This document shows, one piece after another, positions 1 to 5,361 of a stretch of 7,975 bases of DNA. Origin of the DNA: JALOAP01 sp964632355 (GTDB lineage Bacteria > Chloroflexota > Dehalococcoidia > Tepidiformales > Tepidiformaceae); assembly GCA_964632355.1 (NCBI GenBank), contig CAZWBW010000114.1, forward strand, positions 1 through 7,975. The letters are read 5' to 3'. The first letter of the stretch is position 1; every line of letters starts with the position of its first letter. The translations under genes were made by a program, and so were the position numbers. The notes beneath the pieces were generated by a model that saw only the letters and a list, made by a program, of their open reading frames with translations, was not told where the DNA came from and did not search any database.

Positions 1-1
1 G

Positions 2-610
2 CACATGGGCGAGGCGGGCGCCGCCGCCGATTTCGGCGCGTCCGTGTCGATGGTCGCGGCGATCCACGACGTGGACTGGCAGTCGGCGGGGATCGAGGAG
101 GTGCTGGACATCCCACCGGAGCCCCGCGAGGGGTGCCTCCGGGAAGTGGAGGCGGTTGCGAAACGGATGGCGTCGTTCGTTCCGGAGGGTGACCGGTTCC
201 TCGAACGGGCACACGAACACCTTCGCGAGACGGCGCCGGGCGACGGCGAACTGCGCCTCTGCCAGGGCGACATCAACGTGTTCAACTACCTGTTCCGCGC
301 GGGGCAGGTGGTCGGCGTGGTGGACTGGGAGCAGGCGCGGATCGGTGATTGCCGATCGGATGTCGGGCAACTTGTCGCGCTGGCGCACCTGAAGGGCGCG
401 CCGTTCGGCCCCGCAGAGACGCAGCCGTTCGTCCAGGCGTACGGGATGGCGTCCGGCCGGCCGCTGACGGGCATGGCGTGGTTCCGGGCGTTCTGGGCGT
501 GGCAGCTGGCGGTGATTCACCACGGCTGGGTGGCGTTCAACGGGACGGATCCCTGGTACACGCGGGCGCAGGTGTACGAGCTGCTCGAGGCATCGCTGGC
601 GGAGGTTTAG
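2..610 (+). CDS. Aminoglycoside phosphotransferase-fold kinase, C-terminal part (5' end outside window)
   Basis: The frame is open to the left edge, so this is a 3' fragment; the first visible Met (position 5) is probably internal. About 200 residues are present, against roughly 300-350 for full APH/choline-kinase-like proteins, so the N-lobe with the ATP-binding loop is missing. Counting from that Met, the catalytic loop reads CQGDINVFN (residues 86-94): Asp89 is the expected catalytic base and Asn94 the metal ligand. Asp107 in VVDWEQARIGD is the second metal ligand. The usual His of the HGD motif is Gln87. The segment AAIHDVDW (18-25) resembles the lead-in to the C-lobe in APH proteins related to the ACAD10 kinase domain. 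The family phosphorylates small hydroxyl compounds such as antibiotics, choline, sugars or acyl alcohols; the substrate cannot be told here and antibiotic resistance should not be assumed. It converges on the sensor kinase gene and has no evident link to phosphate uptake. Confidence 0.8.
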   Translation, partial: HMGEAGAAADFGASVSMVAAIHDVDWQSAGIEEVLDIPPEPREGCLREVEAVAKRMASFVPEGDRFLERAHEHLRETAPGDGELRLCQGDINVFNYLFRAGQVVGVVDWEQARIGDCRSDVGQLVALAHLKGAPFGPAETQPFVQAYGMASGRPLTGMAWFRAFWAWQLAVIHHGWVAFNGTDPWYTRAQVYELLEASLAEV

Positions 611-2163
611 CGCCGGCTGGTGCTCGCTTTCGCGGTACGCCGCGCAGTAACTGCCGGTAGCGTGAAGACGAACGCCGTCCCGCGGCCCTGTTCGGTCGTG
701 ACCCAGATGTCGCCGCCGTGGGCGCGAACAATTTCGCGGGAGATCGCCAGGCCGAGCCCGTGGCCTTTGCCGTTGCCGTTGCGGGATCGGTAGAAGCGCT
801 CGAAGAGGTGCGGCACGTCCTCGGGCGGGACGCCGCCGCCGGTATCGCTCACCGTCACCTGGACGATGCCGGACTGGGCGTCGCGAGACGAAAGCCGGAC
901 GCGCCCGCCGGCCGGCGTGTGGCGGAAGGCGTTGTCGACGAGGTTGTTCAGCACCTGTTCGAGCCGGTCGAAATCGCCGCGCACGTGCGAACGCGCGCCC
1001 GGGACCACTTCGAATTCGATGCCGGATTCCTCGGCACGGAGGGCGAAGACTTCGCCCAGGTGCTGGAAGAGCTCGGTAAGGTCCACATCCTCCTGCCGCA
1101 TGAGCACCTGCCCGCTTTCGATGCGGGAGAGGTCGAGCAGTTCCTGCACGAGGCGGAGGACGCGGTTCGATTCGTTGTTGATGATGCGGGCCGACCGTTC
1201 GATGCCGGCGGGGTCGTCGATCGTGCCGTCAAGGATGGCCCCGCTGAAGCCGCGGATCGAAGTGAGCGGCGTCTTGAGTTCGTGGGAAATGTTGGCGAGG
1301 AAGTCGCGGAGGGTCTGCTGCGAGCGCTGTACCTCCTCGGTCATACGGTTGAAGTTCGCGGCGAGGTCACGAACTTCGCGGGGACCGGTCGCGGGCACAC
1401 GCTGGCGATAGTTGCCGCGGGCGACACTGCGCGCAGCCCGGGCGATGTTGCGGAGCGGAGCGGCAACGCTCTGCGAGAGGACGAAGCCGAGGATGAGCGC
1501 AGCAGCCACGCCGATAAGGCCGGAGAACAGCAGCCGCGGCATGAGGTCGCCGAGCACTTCCCCGAGGCTGGTCGCGGGCTGGGCGACCACGATCGCTGCG
1601 ACGGGCGTGTTCGGGAAGGCTTCGAGCAGCCGCGGGCTGAGCGGAACGCTCACACAGAGCAGATCGGGACGACCGGGGACGGTGAGGCGGCACTGGCGGA
1701 TACCGCCATCGGCGGCGGTGGGATCGCCGAGGGCGAAGTCGTCGACGAACGCCTCCGTCAGGTCGGTGTTGCTGGAGTAGTCGAGCACCCGGCCCTGGGC
1801 GTCGACGATAGCGACCGAGGTGTCGCCGACGAACCCACCCTGGTCGCGCTGGTTCAGGAAGCCGCGGAGGCGAAGGAGGAGTTCGCCCTGTTCCGGCTCG
1901 GGAGTGGACGCGGCAGGGGAATCCCCCGGGGCGCTCGTGGTCTGAGACTCGGGCGTCGGGACGTTGGGGGCGGGCGCCTCGGCGGAGTCGACTTCGTGGA
2001 TGGCCTGCTGGTTGATGAGGAGGGCAACGTCTTCGAGGTTGCCGTAGGAGATGGAGTTGCGGTAGCCGCCAAGCAGGAGAAAGAGGCTCAGCGCGGTCAG
2101 CCCGAGGGTAACCCCGATGATGACGATGAAGCTCAGGAAGAGCCGAACCTGCAGGCTGGCCAT
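607..2163 (-). CDS. phoR: PhoR-like sensor histidine kinase (membrane-bound, HAMP, no PAS)
   Basis: A 518-residue membrane histidine kinase. Residues 7-32 form TM1. An extracytoplasmic sensor region follows (about 34-208), with a Pro/Ala/Ser/Thr-rich stretch at 61-92, a PAS/Cache-like segment around DTSVAIVDAQGRVLDYS (114-130) and two cysteines (158, 170) that could pair. TM2 is about 211-231, HAMP about 232-284. The DHp helix carries phosphoacceptor His294 in NISHELKTPL. The ATPase domain shows the N box (NNLVDNAFRH, 406-415), G1 DTGGG (440-444), F box FERFYR (454-459) and G2 GHGLGL (467-472). It autophosphorylates on His294 and passes phosphate to the regulator encoded 23 nt upstream in the same operon. 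The name phoR rests on that pairing and on the pst genes across the divergent promoter, because kinases of this build also serve other stimuli. Unlike E. coli and B. subtilis PhoR it has no cytoplasmic PAS domain. The ATG at 2163 is followed directly by TM1; its Shine-Dalgarno sequence is weak (a G run about 9 nt upstream). Confidence 0.85.
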   Translation of the reverse strand: MASLQVRLFLSFIVIIGVTLGLTALSLFLLLGGYRNSISYGNLEDVALLINQQAIHEVDSAEAPAPNVPTPESQTTSAPGDSPAASTPEPEQGELLLRLRGFLNQRDQGGFVGDTSVAIVDAQGRVLDYSSNTDLTEAFVDDFALGDPTAADGGIRQCRLTVPGRPDLLCVSVPLSPRLLEAFPNTPVAAIVVAQPATSLGEVLGDLMPRLLFSGLIGVAAALILGFVLSQSVAAPLRNIARAARSVARGNYRQRVPATGPREVRDLAANFNRMTEEVQRSQQTLRDFLANISHELKTPLTSIRGFSGAILDGTIDDPAGIERSARIINNESNRVLRLVQELLDLSRIESGQVLMRQEDVDLTELFQHLGEVFALRAEESGIEFEVVPGARSHVRGDFDRLEQVLNNLVDNAFRHTPAGGRVRLSSRDAQSGIVQVTVSDTGGGVPPEDVPHLFERFYRSRNGNGKGHGLGLAISREIVRAHGGDIWVTTEQGRGTAFVFTLPAVTARRTAKASTSRR

Positions 2164-2186
2164 AGGTAGGACCCCCGGCCGGAGGG

Positions 2187-2873
2187 TCAGGAGTCGTTGT
2201 CGACTTCGACGAGTTTGTACCCGACCCCGCGAAGGGTTTCGATCGAGACCTGTGCCCCGGCCAACTTCGAGCGAAGGTGCTGGACGTGCACGTCGACCGT
2301 GCGCGTCTCACCGGGATAGTCGTATCCCCAGACGGTTTCGAGTAGCTGTTCGCGGGTCAGCGCGATGCCGGGGTTTTCGACTAGGCCGACGAGCAGGTCG
2401 AACTCCTTGGTTCGGAGCTGGATCAGGTCGTTGCCGATACGGGCCTCGCGCCGCGCCTTGTCGACCGAGAGGTTCTTGACGGTGATAACGTTCTGGGGCT
2501 TCCGGCCGCCTTCGAACCGTCGGAGGATCGCCTTGACGCGGGCGACCATCTCCCGGGGGTTGAAGGGCTTGGTCATATAGTCGTCGGCGCCGAGTTCGAG
2601 GCCGACGATTTTGTCGACGTCGTCGCTGCGTGCGGTGAGCATGAGGATGGGGACGTCGTGCTCGCGGCGGAGTTCGCGGCAGACGTCGAACCCGGTCATG
2701 CCGGGCATCATCACGTCGAGGATGACCATGGCGGGCTTGACCTCGCCGAAGCGGGCGAGCGCTTCGTGCCCGTTCGAGGCCGTCTCGACGGTGAAGCCCT
2801 CCTTCTCGAGGTAGAGCGTGGCGAGTTCGCGGATGTTCTGTTCGTCGTCTACGACAAGGATTTTTTGCGCCAT
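2187..2873 (-). CDS. phoB: PhoB/PhoP-type response regulator (OmpR family)
   Basis: A 228-residue DNA-binding response regulator of normal length. The receiver domain (about 3-118) has the acidic pair Asp9/Asp10, phosphoacceptor Asp53 in VILDVMMPG, Thr80 in LMLTAR and Lys102 in MTKPF, so the phosphorylation site is complete. The winged-helix domain (about 127-222) carries LRTKEFDLL, the recognition-helix segment TVDVHVQHLRSKL (192-204) and the C-terminal hairpin RGVGYKL. When phosphorylated it should dimerise on tandem 11-bp repeats and recruit RNA polymerase at pho promoters. The frame stays open to 3092, but residues upstream of MAQKILVVDDE look non-coding and no receiver domain starts earlier, so I place the start at 2873. 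A GAGGT lies 11 nt upstream. It is the first gene of a two-gene operon with the sensor kinase and diverges from pstS. The regulator subfamily (PhoB, PhoP, RegX3) is assigned by context; receiver sequence alone would also fit other OmpR-type regulators. Confidence 0.9.
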   Translation of the reverse strand: MAQKILVVDDEQNIRELATLYLEKEGFTVETASNGHEALARFGEVKPAMVILDVMMPGMTGFDVCRELRREHDVPILMLTARSDDVDKIVGLELGADDYMTKPFNPREMVARVKAILRRFEGGRKPQNVITVKNLSVDKARREARIGNDLIQLRTKEFDLLVGLVENPGIALTREQLLETVWGYDYPGETRTVDVHVQHLRSKLAGAQVSIETLRGVGYKLVEVDNDS

Positions 2874-3034
2874 GGAGGGAGCGGACCTCAGCAGTACTGG
2901 GACGCCGGATCCAAGTATGCGCCGGGGATCACACGGACCGCTACCCATCGGTAAGGGGAGGGGAACCACGCGACCCCGGCGCAGAGGGGTGTCCTGGCGG
3001 GTGTGGCCGTCGTTCCACCCACCGTTCGTCAGCG

Positions 3035-3040
3035 AGTATG
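3035..3040 (-). promoter_or_regulatory. Candidate -10 element for phoB-phoR
   Basis: On the minus strand this reads CATACT, matching TATAAT at four of six positions. It begins 10 bp after the last hexamer of the repeat array, the spacing typical of PhoB-activated promoters in which Pho boxes stand in for the -35 element. Transcription would begin near 3028, giving a leader of about 155 nt before phoB. Confidence 0.35.
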
Positions 3041-3050
3041 GGAGTCGCGA

Positions 3051-3089
3051 GTAAGAGACAGGCAAGCTGACTGCAAACGGGACGTAAAC
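3051..3089 (-). promoter_or_regulatory. Candidate Pho box array: four hexamers at 11-bp period
   Basis: On the plus strand GTAAGA (3051), GCAAGC (3062), GCAAAC (3073) and GTAAAC (3084) start exactly 11 bp apart and fit GYAARM. Read on the minus strand, towards phoB, they become GTTTAC, GTTTGC, GCTTGC and TCTTAC with 5-bp spacers. PhoP of Bacillus binds TT(A/T/C)ACA-like hexamers with this spacing, and PhoB boxes also repeat at 11 bp. The strand is given as minus because the TT-containing version faces phoB. Binding by the local regulator is inferred, not shown. Confidence 0.5.
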
Positions 3090-3099
3090 CATCTGGCCT

Positions 3100-3105
3100 T
3101 ATGTT
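3100..3105 (+). promoter_or_regulatory. Candidate distal -10 element for pstS
   Basis: TATGTT matches TATAAT at four of six positions and lies exactly 10 bp beyond the plus-strand end of the four-hexamer array. If used, pstS would have a leader of roughly 130 nt. It competes with the more proximal 7-4-7 repeat as the pstS promoter, and both may be used. Confidence 0.25.
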
Positions 3106-3160
3106 CAGGCGTCTTTCCGTTCGGGGTATCCGCGTACCGCCCTCGCAGGGGCGCTGCAGC

Positions 3161-3194
3161 CGTTAAACCCGCGTTAATCGCCCGGCCGTACGGT
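3161..3194 (+). promoter_or_regulatory. Candidate proximal Pho box (7-4-7) and -10 element of pstS
   Basis: CGTTAAA (3161-3167) and CGTTAAT (3172-3178) agree at six of seven positions and are separated by 4 bp, the 18-bp architecture of a classical Pho box. TACGGT (3189-3194), which fits TAnnnT, follows after 10 bp and lies partly in the palindrome CCGTACGG. Transcription would start near 3201, leaving about 40 nt before pstS, enough for its ribosome binding site. On the other strand the repeat reads (A/T)TTAACG, close to the TTAAC core of cyanobacterial and Bacillus Pho boxes. Function is inferred from geometry. Confidence 0.45.
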
Positions 3195-3221
3195 CGCTCC
3201 CGGAAGGCACGTGAGTGCTCC

Positions 3222-3233
3222 AGGAGGAAAGGA
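3222..3233 (+). promoter_or_regulatory. pstS ribosome binding site
   Basis: AGGAGG (3222-3227) runs into AAAGGA (3228-3233), the latter ending 7 nt before the ATG at 3241. This purine-rich block supports 3241 over the in-frame GTG at 3211, which would place the Shine-Dalgarno sequence inside the gene and add ten residues before the signal peptide. Confidence 0.75.
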
Positions 3234-3240
3234 CGACCGT

Positions 3241-4272
3241 ATGCGATTCACTCTGTTTGGCCGGGCGCCCGCAATGCTCTTGGGAGCGGTAGCGGGGATT
3301 TCGCTCATCGCCGTGGCCTGCGGCGGTGACGATGACGACGCCGGCGCGACCGCGACACAGGGAACGGCGCCTGCCACCACCGCGGCACGAAACCCGGGGG
3401 AAGGGAACGACTACGGCTCGCTGAGCGGGCAGGTGCGCGTCGATGGCTCGTCGACGGTGTACCCCATCGCACAGGCGGCGGCCGAGGAGTTCGCGTTGGC
3501 GGCGCAGGGTGTACAGGTCACGGTGGCGTTCTCGGGCACGGGTGGCGGGTTCGAGAAGTTCTGCCGCGGCGAGACCCAGGTGAGCAACGCCTCGCGGCCG
3601 ATCAAGGAAAGCGAAGCGGAGGCCTGCCGGGCGAACGGCATCGAACCGGTGGAACTGCAGGTCGCCATTGATGCGCTGACCGTCGTGGTGCACCCGGACA
3701 ACGACTGGGCGAAGTGCATGACGACGGAGCAGCTCGCACTGGCGTTCAAGGACGGCGGGGCACAGCGCTGGAGCGATATCGACCCCTCGTGGCCGGACGA
3801 AAAGATCACGTTCTACTACCCGGGCGCCGATTCGGGCACGTTCGATTACTTCGTCGAGGTCATCGAAAGCGTCGACGATTCCAACAGCCACCGCTCCGAC
3901 GGGACGCCTTCGGAGGACGACAACGTGCTCGCCCAGGGCGTGCAAAGCGACCGGTACGCAATCGGGTACTTCGGGTTCGCCTACTACCAGGAAGCCGGCG
4001 ACCGGCTCAACGCGGTGGCGATCGACCACGAAGGCGCCGGGTGCGTGGCGCCGACACTCGAGAACGCGCTCGAAGGGAAGTACGTACCGCTGTCGCGGCC
4101 GATCTTCATGTACTCCGGCGAGGGGATCCTGCAGGAGCGGCCGGAAGTACTCGGGTTCCTCCGATTCACCCTCGAGAACAGCGACGAACTGGTCCGGGAC
4201 GTGGGCTATGTGCCGATGAGCGACGACACGCGGAACGCGCAGCTGGCGAAGCTGGAGCAGTTCGCGAACTAG
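3241..4272 (+). CDS. pstS: Phosphate ABC transporter substrate-binding lipoprotein PstS
   Basis: A 343-residue high-affinity phosphate-binding protein that delivers phosphate to PstC-PstA. Residues 1-26 form a signal peptide (basic start, hydrophobic 11-26) ending in the lipobox AVAC, so Cys27 should be lipid-modified and the protein anchored outside the membrane. A flexible linker rich in Asp, Ala and Thr follows (28-55). The binding fold shows the family's phosphate-contacting segments: VDGSSTVYP (67-75), FSGTGGGFEKF (97-107), SNASRPI (115-121) and GADSGTFDYF (195-204). TPSEDDNVL (222-230) and YAIGYFGFAYY (239-249) are also typical. Length is normal. It is the first gene of the pst operon and sits next to two possible Pho boxes. 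A strong hairpin after it could make pstS mRNA more abundant than the distal genes, as expected for a binding protein needed in excess. Confidence 0.97.
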   Translation: MRFTLFGRAPAMLLGAVAGISLIAVACGGDDDDAGATATQGTAPATTAARNPGEGNDYGSLSGQVRVDGSSTVYPIAQAAAEEFALAAQGVQVTVAFSGTGGGFEKFCRGETQVSNASRPIKESEAEACRANGIEPVELQVAIDALTVVVHPDNDWAKCMTTEQLALAFKDGGAQRWSDIDPSWPDEKITFYYPGADSGTFDYFVEVIESVDDSNSHRSDGTPSEDDNVLAQGVQSDRYAIGYFGFAYYQEAGDRLNAVAIDHEGAGCVAPTLENALEGKYVPLSRPIFMYSGEGILQERPEVLGFLRFTLENSDELVRDVGYVPMSDDTRNAQLAKLEQFAN

Positions 4273-4286
4273 GAGGTCCCCCTCAG

Positions 4287-4320
4287 CCCATGCGGCGGGA
4301 GTATCGACCCGCCGCATGGG
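4287..4320 (+). promoter_or_regulatory. Perfect 13-bp-stem hairpin between pstS and pstC
   Basis: CCCATGCGGCGGG (4287-4299) pairs perfectly with CCCGCCGCATGGG (4308-4320) around the 8-nt loop AGTATCGA. No T run follows (next bases AATCC), so it is not a standard intrinsic terminator. Its position 15 nt after the pstS stop fits an mRNA-stabilising or partially terminating element that sets the pstS to pstCAB ratio. The pairing is seen directly; the role is inferred. Confidence 0.7.
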
Positions 4321-4337
4321 AATCCACAAACGCCTGA
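4290..4337 (+). CDS. Possible 15-residue mini-ORF inside the pstS-pstC hairpin
   Basis: A perfect AGGAGGT (4271-4277), overlapping the pstS stop codon, is followed 12 nt later by an ATG at 4290 inside the left arm of the hairpin. The frame encodes MRREYRPAAWESTNA and stops at 4335-4337. The spacing is longer than ideal and the start would be buried in the stem, so translation would compete with folding. It could be a leader peptide coupling translation to hairpin formation, or chance. I recognise no homologue. Confidence 0.2.
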   Translation: MRREYRPAAWESTNA

Positions 4338-4344
4338 ATCGTTG

Positions 4345-4372
4345 TTGCCGGAGCAGAAACCGTCGTTATTCT
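4345..4372 (+). promoter_or_regulatory. Possible internal promoter for pstCAB-phoU
   Basis: TTGCCG (4345-4350) and TATTCT (4367-4372) each match the housekeeping -35/-10 consensus at four of six positions with a 16-bp spacer, and lie between the hairpin and pstC. Such a site could give basal expression of the transporter without pstS read-through. The match is modest and no Pho box is visible beside it. Confidence 0.25.
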
Positions 4373-4413
4373 CGCTTCGGCGACATTCGACGAAGAGGAC
4401 GACAGGGTAGCCC

Positions 4414-5361
4414 ATGACCAGCATGAGCCCGTCCGCCGAAGAGCTCAGCGCACAGCTGCGAAAGCGGCCATTGAAACGGCCGCTGGAGTCGATCATCGTC
4501 GGGGCACTGACGGTGTGCGCGCTGACCTCGTTCGTGGTGACCGCGCTGATTGTGTTCACACTGTTCGGCGAAACGGTCACGTTCTTCCAGGAGGTCGCGT
4601 TCACCGACTTCGTGTTCGGGACGGAATGGCAGGCGCTGATTCCGCCGAACTTCTCGTACGGCATCTGGGAGCTGGTCGCGGGGACGCTGAACATCGTGCT
4701 GTGGTCGATGGTGTTCGCGCTGCCGCTCGGGCTCGGGGCGGCGATCTACCTGAGCGAATACGCGCATCCGCGGACCCGCAAGATCCTGAAACCGATCCTC
4801 GAAGCGCTGGCCGGTGTTCCGACGGTGGTGTACGCGTTCTTCGCGCTCACCTTCATCACGCAGGACGTGCTGCGGCCGCTGCTCGGGGAGGACCGGGTCC
4901 CGTTCTTCAACGCGCTGGGGGCCAGCCTCGTGATGGCGGTGATGATCCTCCCGACCATCGCTTCGGTTTCGGAGGACGCGATGGCGAACGTGCCGCGCGA
5001 CCTCCGGGAGGCGGCGTATGGGCTTGGCGCGACGCGACTCGAGGTGGCGCTGCGGGTGGTAGTTCCTGCCGCGCTTTCGGGCATCATCGCGTCCGTGCTG
5101 CTGGCTATCGCGCGGGTCATCGGCGAGACGATGATCGTGGCGGTCGCGGCGGGTTCGACGCCGAACCTGACGCTGAACCCGCTCGCCACGGTGCAGACGA
5201 TGACCGGGTACATGCTCCAGGTGGGCCTCGGCGACGCGGCACGCGGCACGATCCAGTACTCGTCGCTCTTCGCGGTTGGGACGACGCTGTTCCTGTTCAC
5301 GTTCCTGCTCAACGTGGCGGCCCAGGTGGTCATTCGAAGGTTCAAGGAGTCGTACGAATGA
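4414..5361 (+). CDS. pstC: Phosphate ABC transporter permease PstC
   Basis: A 315-residue integral membrane permease that pairs with PstA to form the phosphate channel. Hydrophobic segments are near residues 27-52, 86-114, 131-149, 168-186, 217-247 and 284-307, the six-helix pattern of the family. The ATPase-coupling (EAA) loop is clear: NVPRDLREAAYGLGATRLEV (192-211), with EAA at 199-201 and the conserved Gly204. ARVIGETMIVAVAAG (233-247) is characteristic of PstC/PstA. A soluble N-terminal tail of about 25 residues precedes TM1. The start at 4414 has only a weak Shine-Dalgarno sequence (AGGG, 6 nt upstream); an ATG four codons later is possible. A 7-bp stem (4463-4469 with 4478-4484) lies just inside the gene. 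The stop overlaps the pstA start. Confidence 0.96.
   Translation: MTSMSPSAEELSAQLRKRPLKRPLESIIVGALTVCALTSFVVTALIVFTLFGETVTFFQEVAFTDFVFGTEWQALIPPNFSYGIWELVAGTLNIVLWSMVFALPLGLGAAIYLSEYAHPRTRKILKPILEALAGVPTVVYAFFALTFITQDVLRPLLGEDRVPFFNALGASLVMAVMILPTIASVSEDAMANVPRDLREAAYGLGATRLEVALRVVVPAALSGIIASVLLAIARVIGETMIVAVAAGSTPNLTLNPLATVQTMTGYMLQVGLGDAARGTIQYSSLFAVGTTLFLFTFLLNVAAQVVIRRFKESYE

Larger units (their letters stand above)
2874..3240. other. Divergent control region between phoB and pstS
   Basis: These 367 bp hold no convincing gene; open frames crossing them (for example plus 3003-3329) are extensions of compositional shadows. The left part (2874-3030) is GC-rich and would be the 5' leader of phoB; it includes a second CATACT at 2919-2914 on the minus strand that could serve as a nearer -10 element. 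The middle (3035-3105) holds four 11-bp-periodic hexamers flanked by possible -10 elements on both sides. The right part holds a 7-4-7 direct repeat (3161-3178), a CCGTACGG palindrome (3186-3193) and the pstS ribosome binding site. The arrangement suggests coordinated control of both operons by the regulator encoded next to it. Confidence 0.7.

Noticed and set aside
718..2169. 483-codon open frame on the plus strand
   Set aside because: It lies fully antisense to the sensor kinase gene, whose product has all histidine kinase motifs. The antisense translation is Glu/Val/Arg/Gly-rich with no domain, as expected from GC codon bias.
2914..2919. Second CATACT on the minus strand near phoB
   Set aside because: No -35-like hexamer or repeats stand upstream at proper spacing. 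Kept only as a mention in the intergenic entry.
2874..3092. Longer phoB starting at 3092
   Set aside because: It would add 73 residues before the receiver domain with no family counterpart and would overlap the repeat array. The start at 2873 begins with the canonical receiver sequence.
3211..3240. GTG start for pstS
   Set aside because: It would place the AGGAGG ribosome binding site inside the gene and add a charged stretch before a well-formed signal peptide.
3003..3329. 108-codon plus-strand frame over the divergent region and pstS start
   Set aside because: Arg-rich, no domain, overlaps the pstS signal peptide in another frame, and crosses the likely regulatory sites.
3163..4329. 388-codon open frame on the minus strand
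   Set aside because: Antisense to pstS; rich in Arg, Val and His with no recognisable domain. A compositional shadow.
4463..4484. 7-bp stem (AGCGGCC/GGCCGCT) just inside pstC
   Set aside because: Short and in coding GC-rich sequence where such stems are common. It may slow initiation, but nothing supports a role.
4515..5357. Upstream extension of the pstA frame through pstC
   Set aside because: The 281 codons before the ATGA overlap are Arg/Gly/Ala-rich and carry no permease features. pstC in the other frame is the real gene, so no fusion is claimed.
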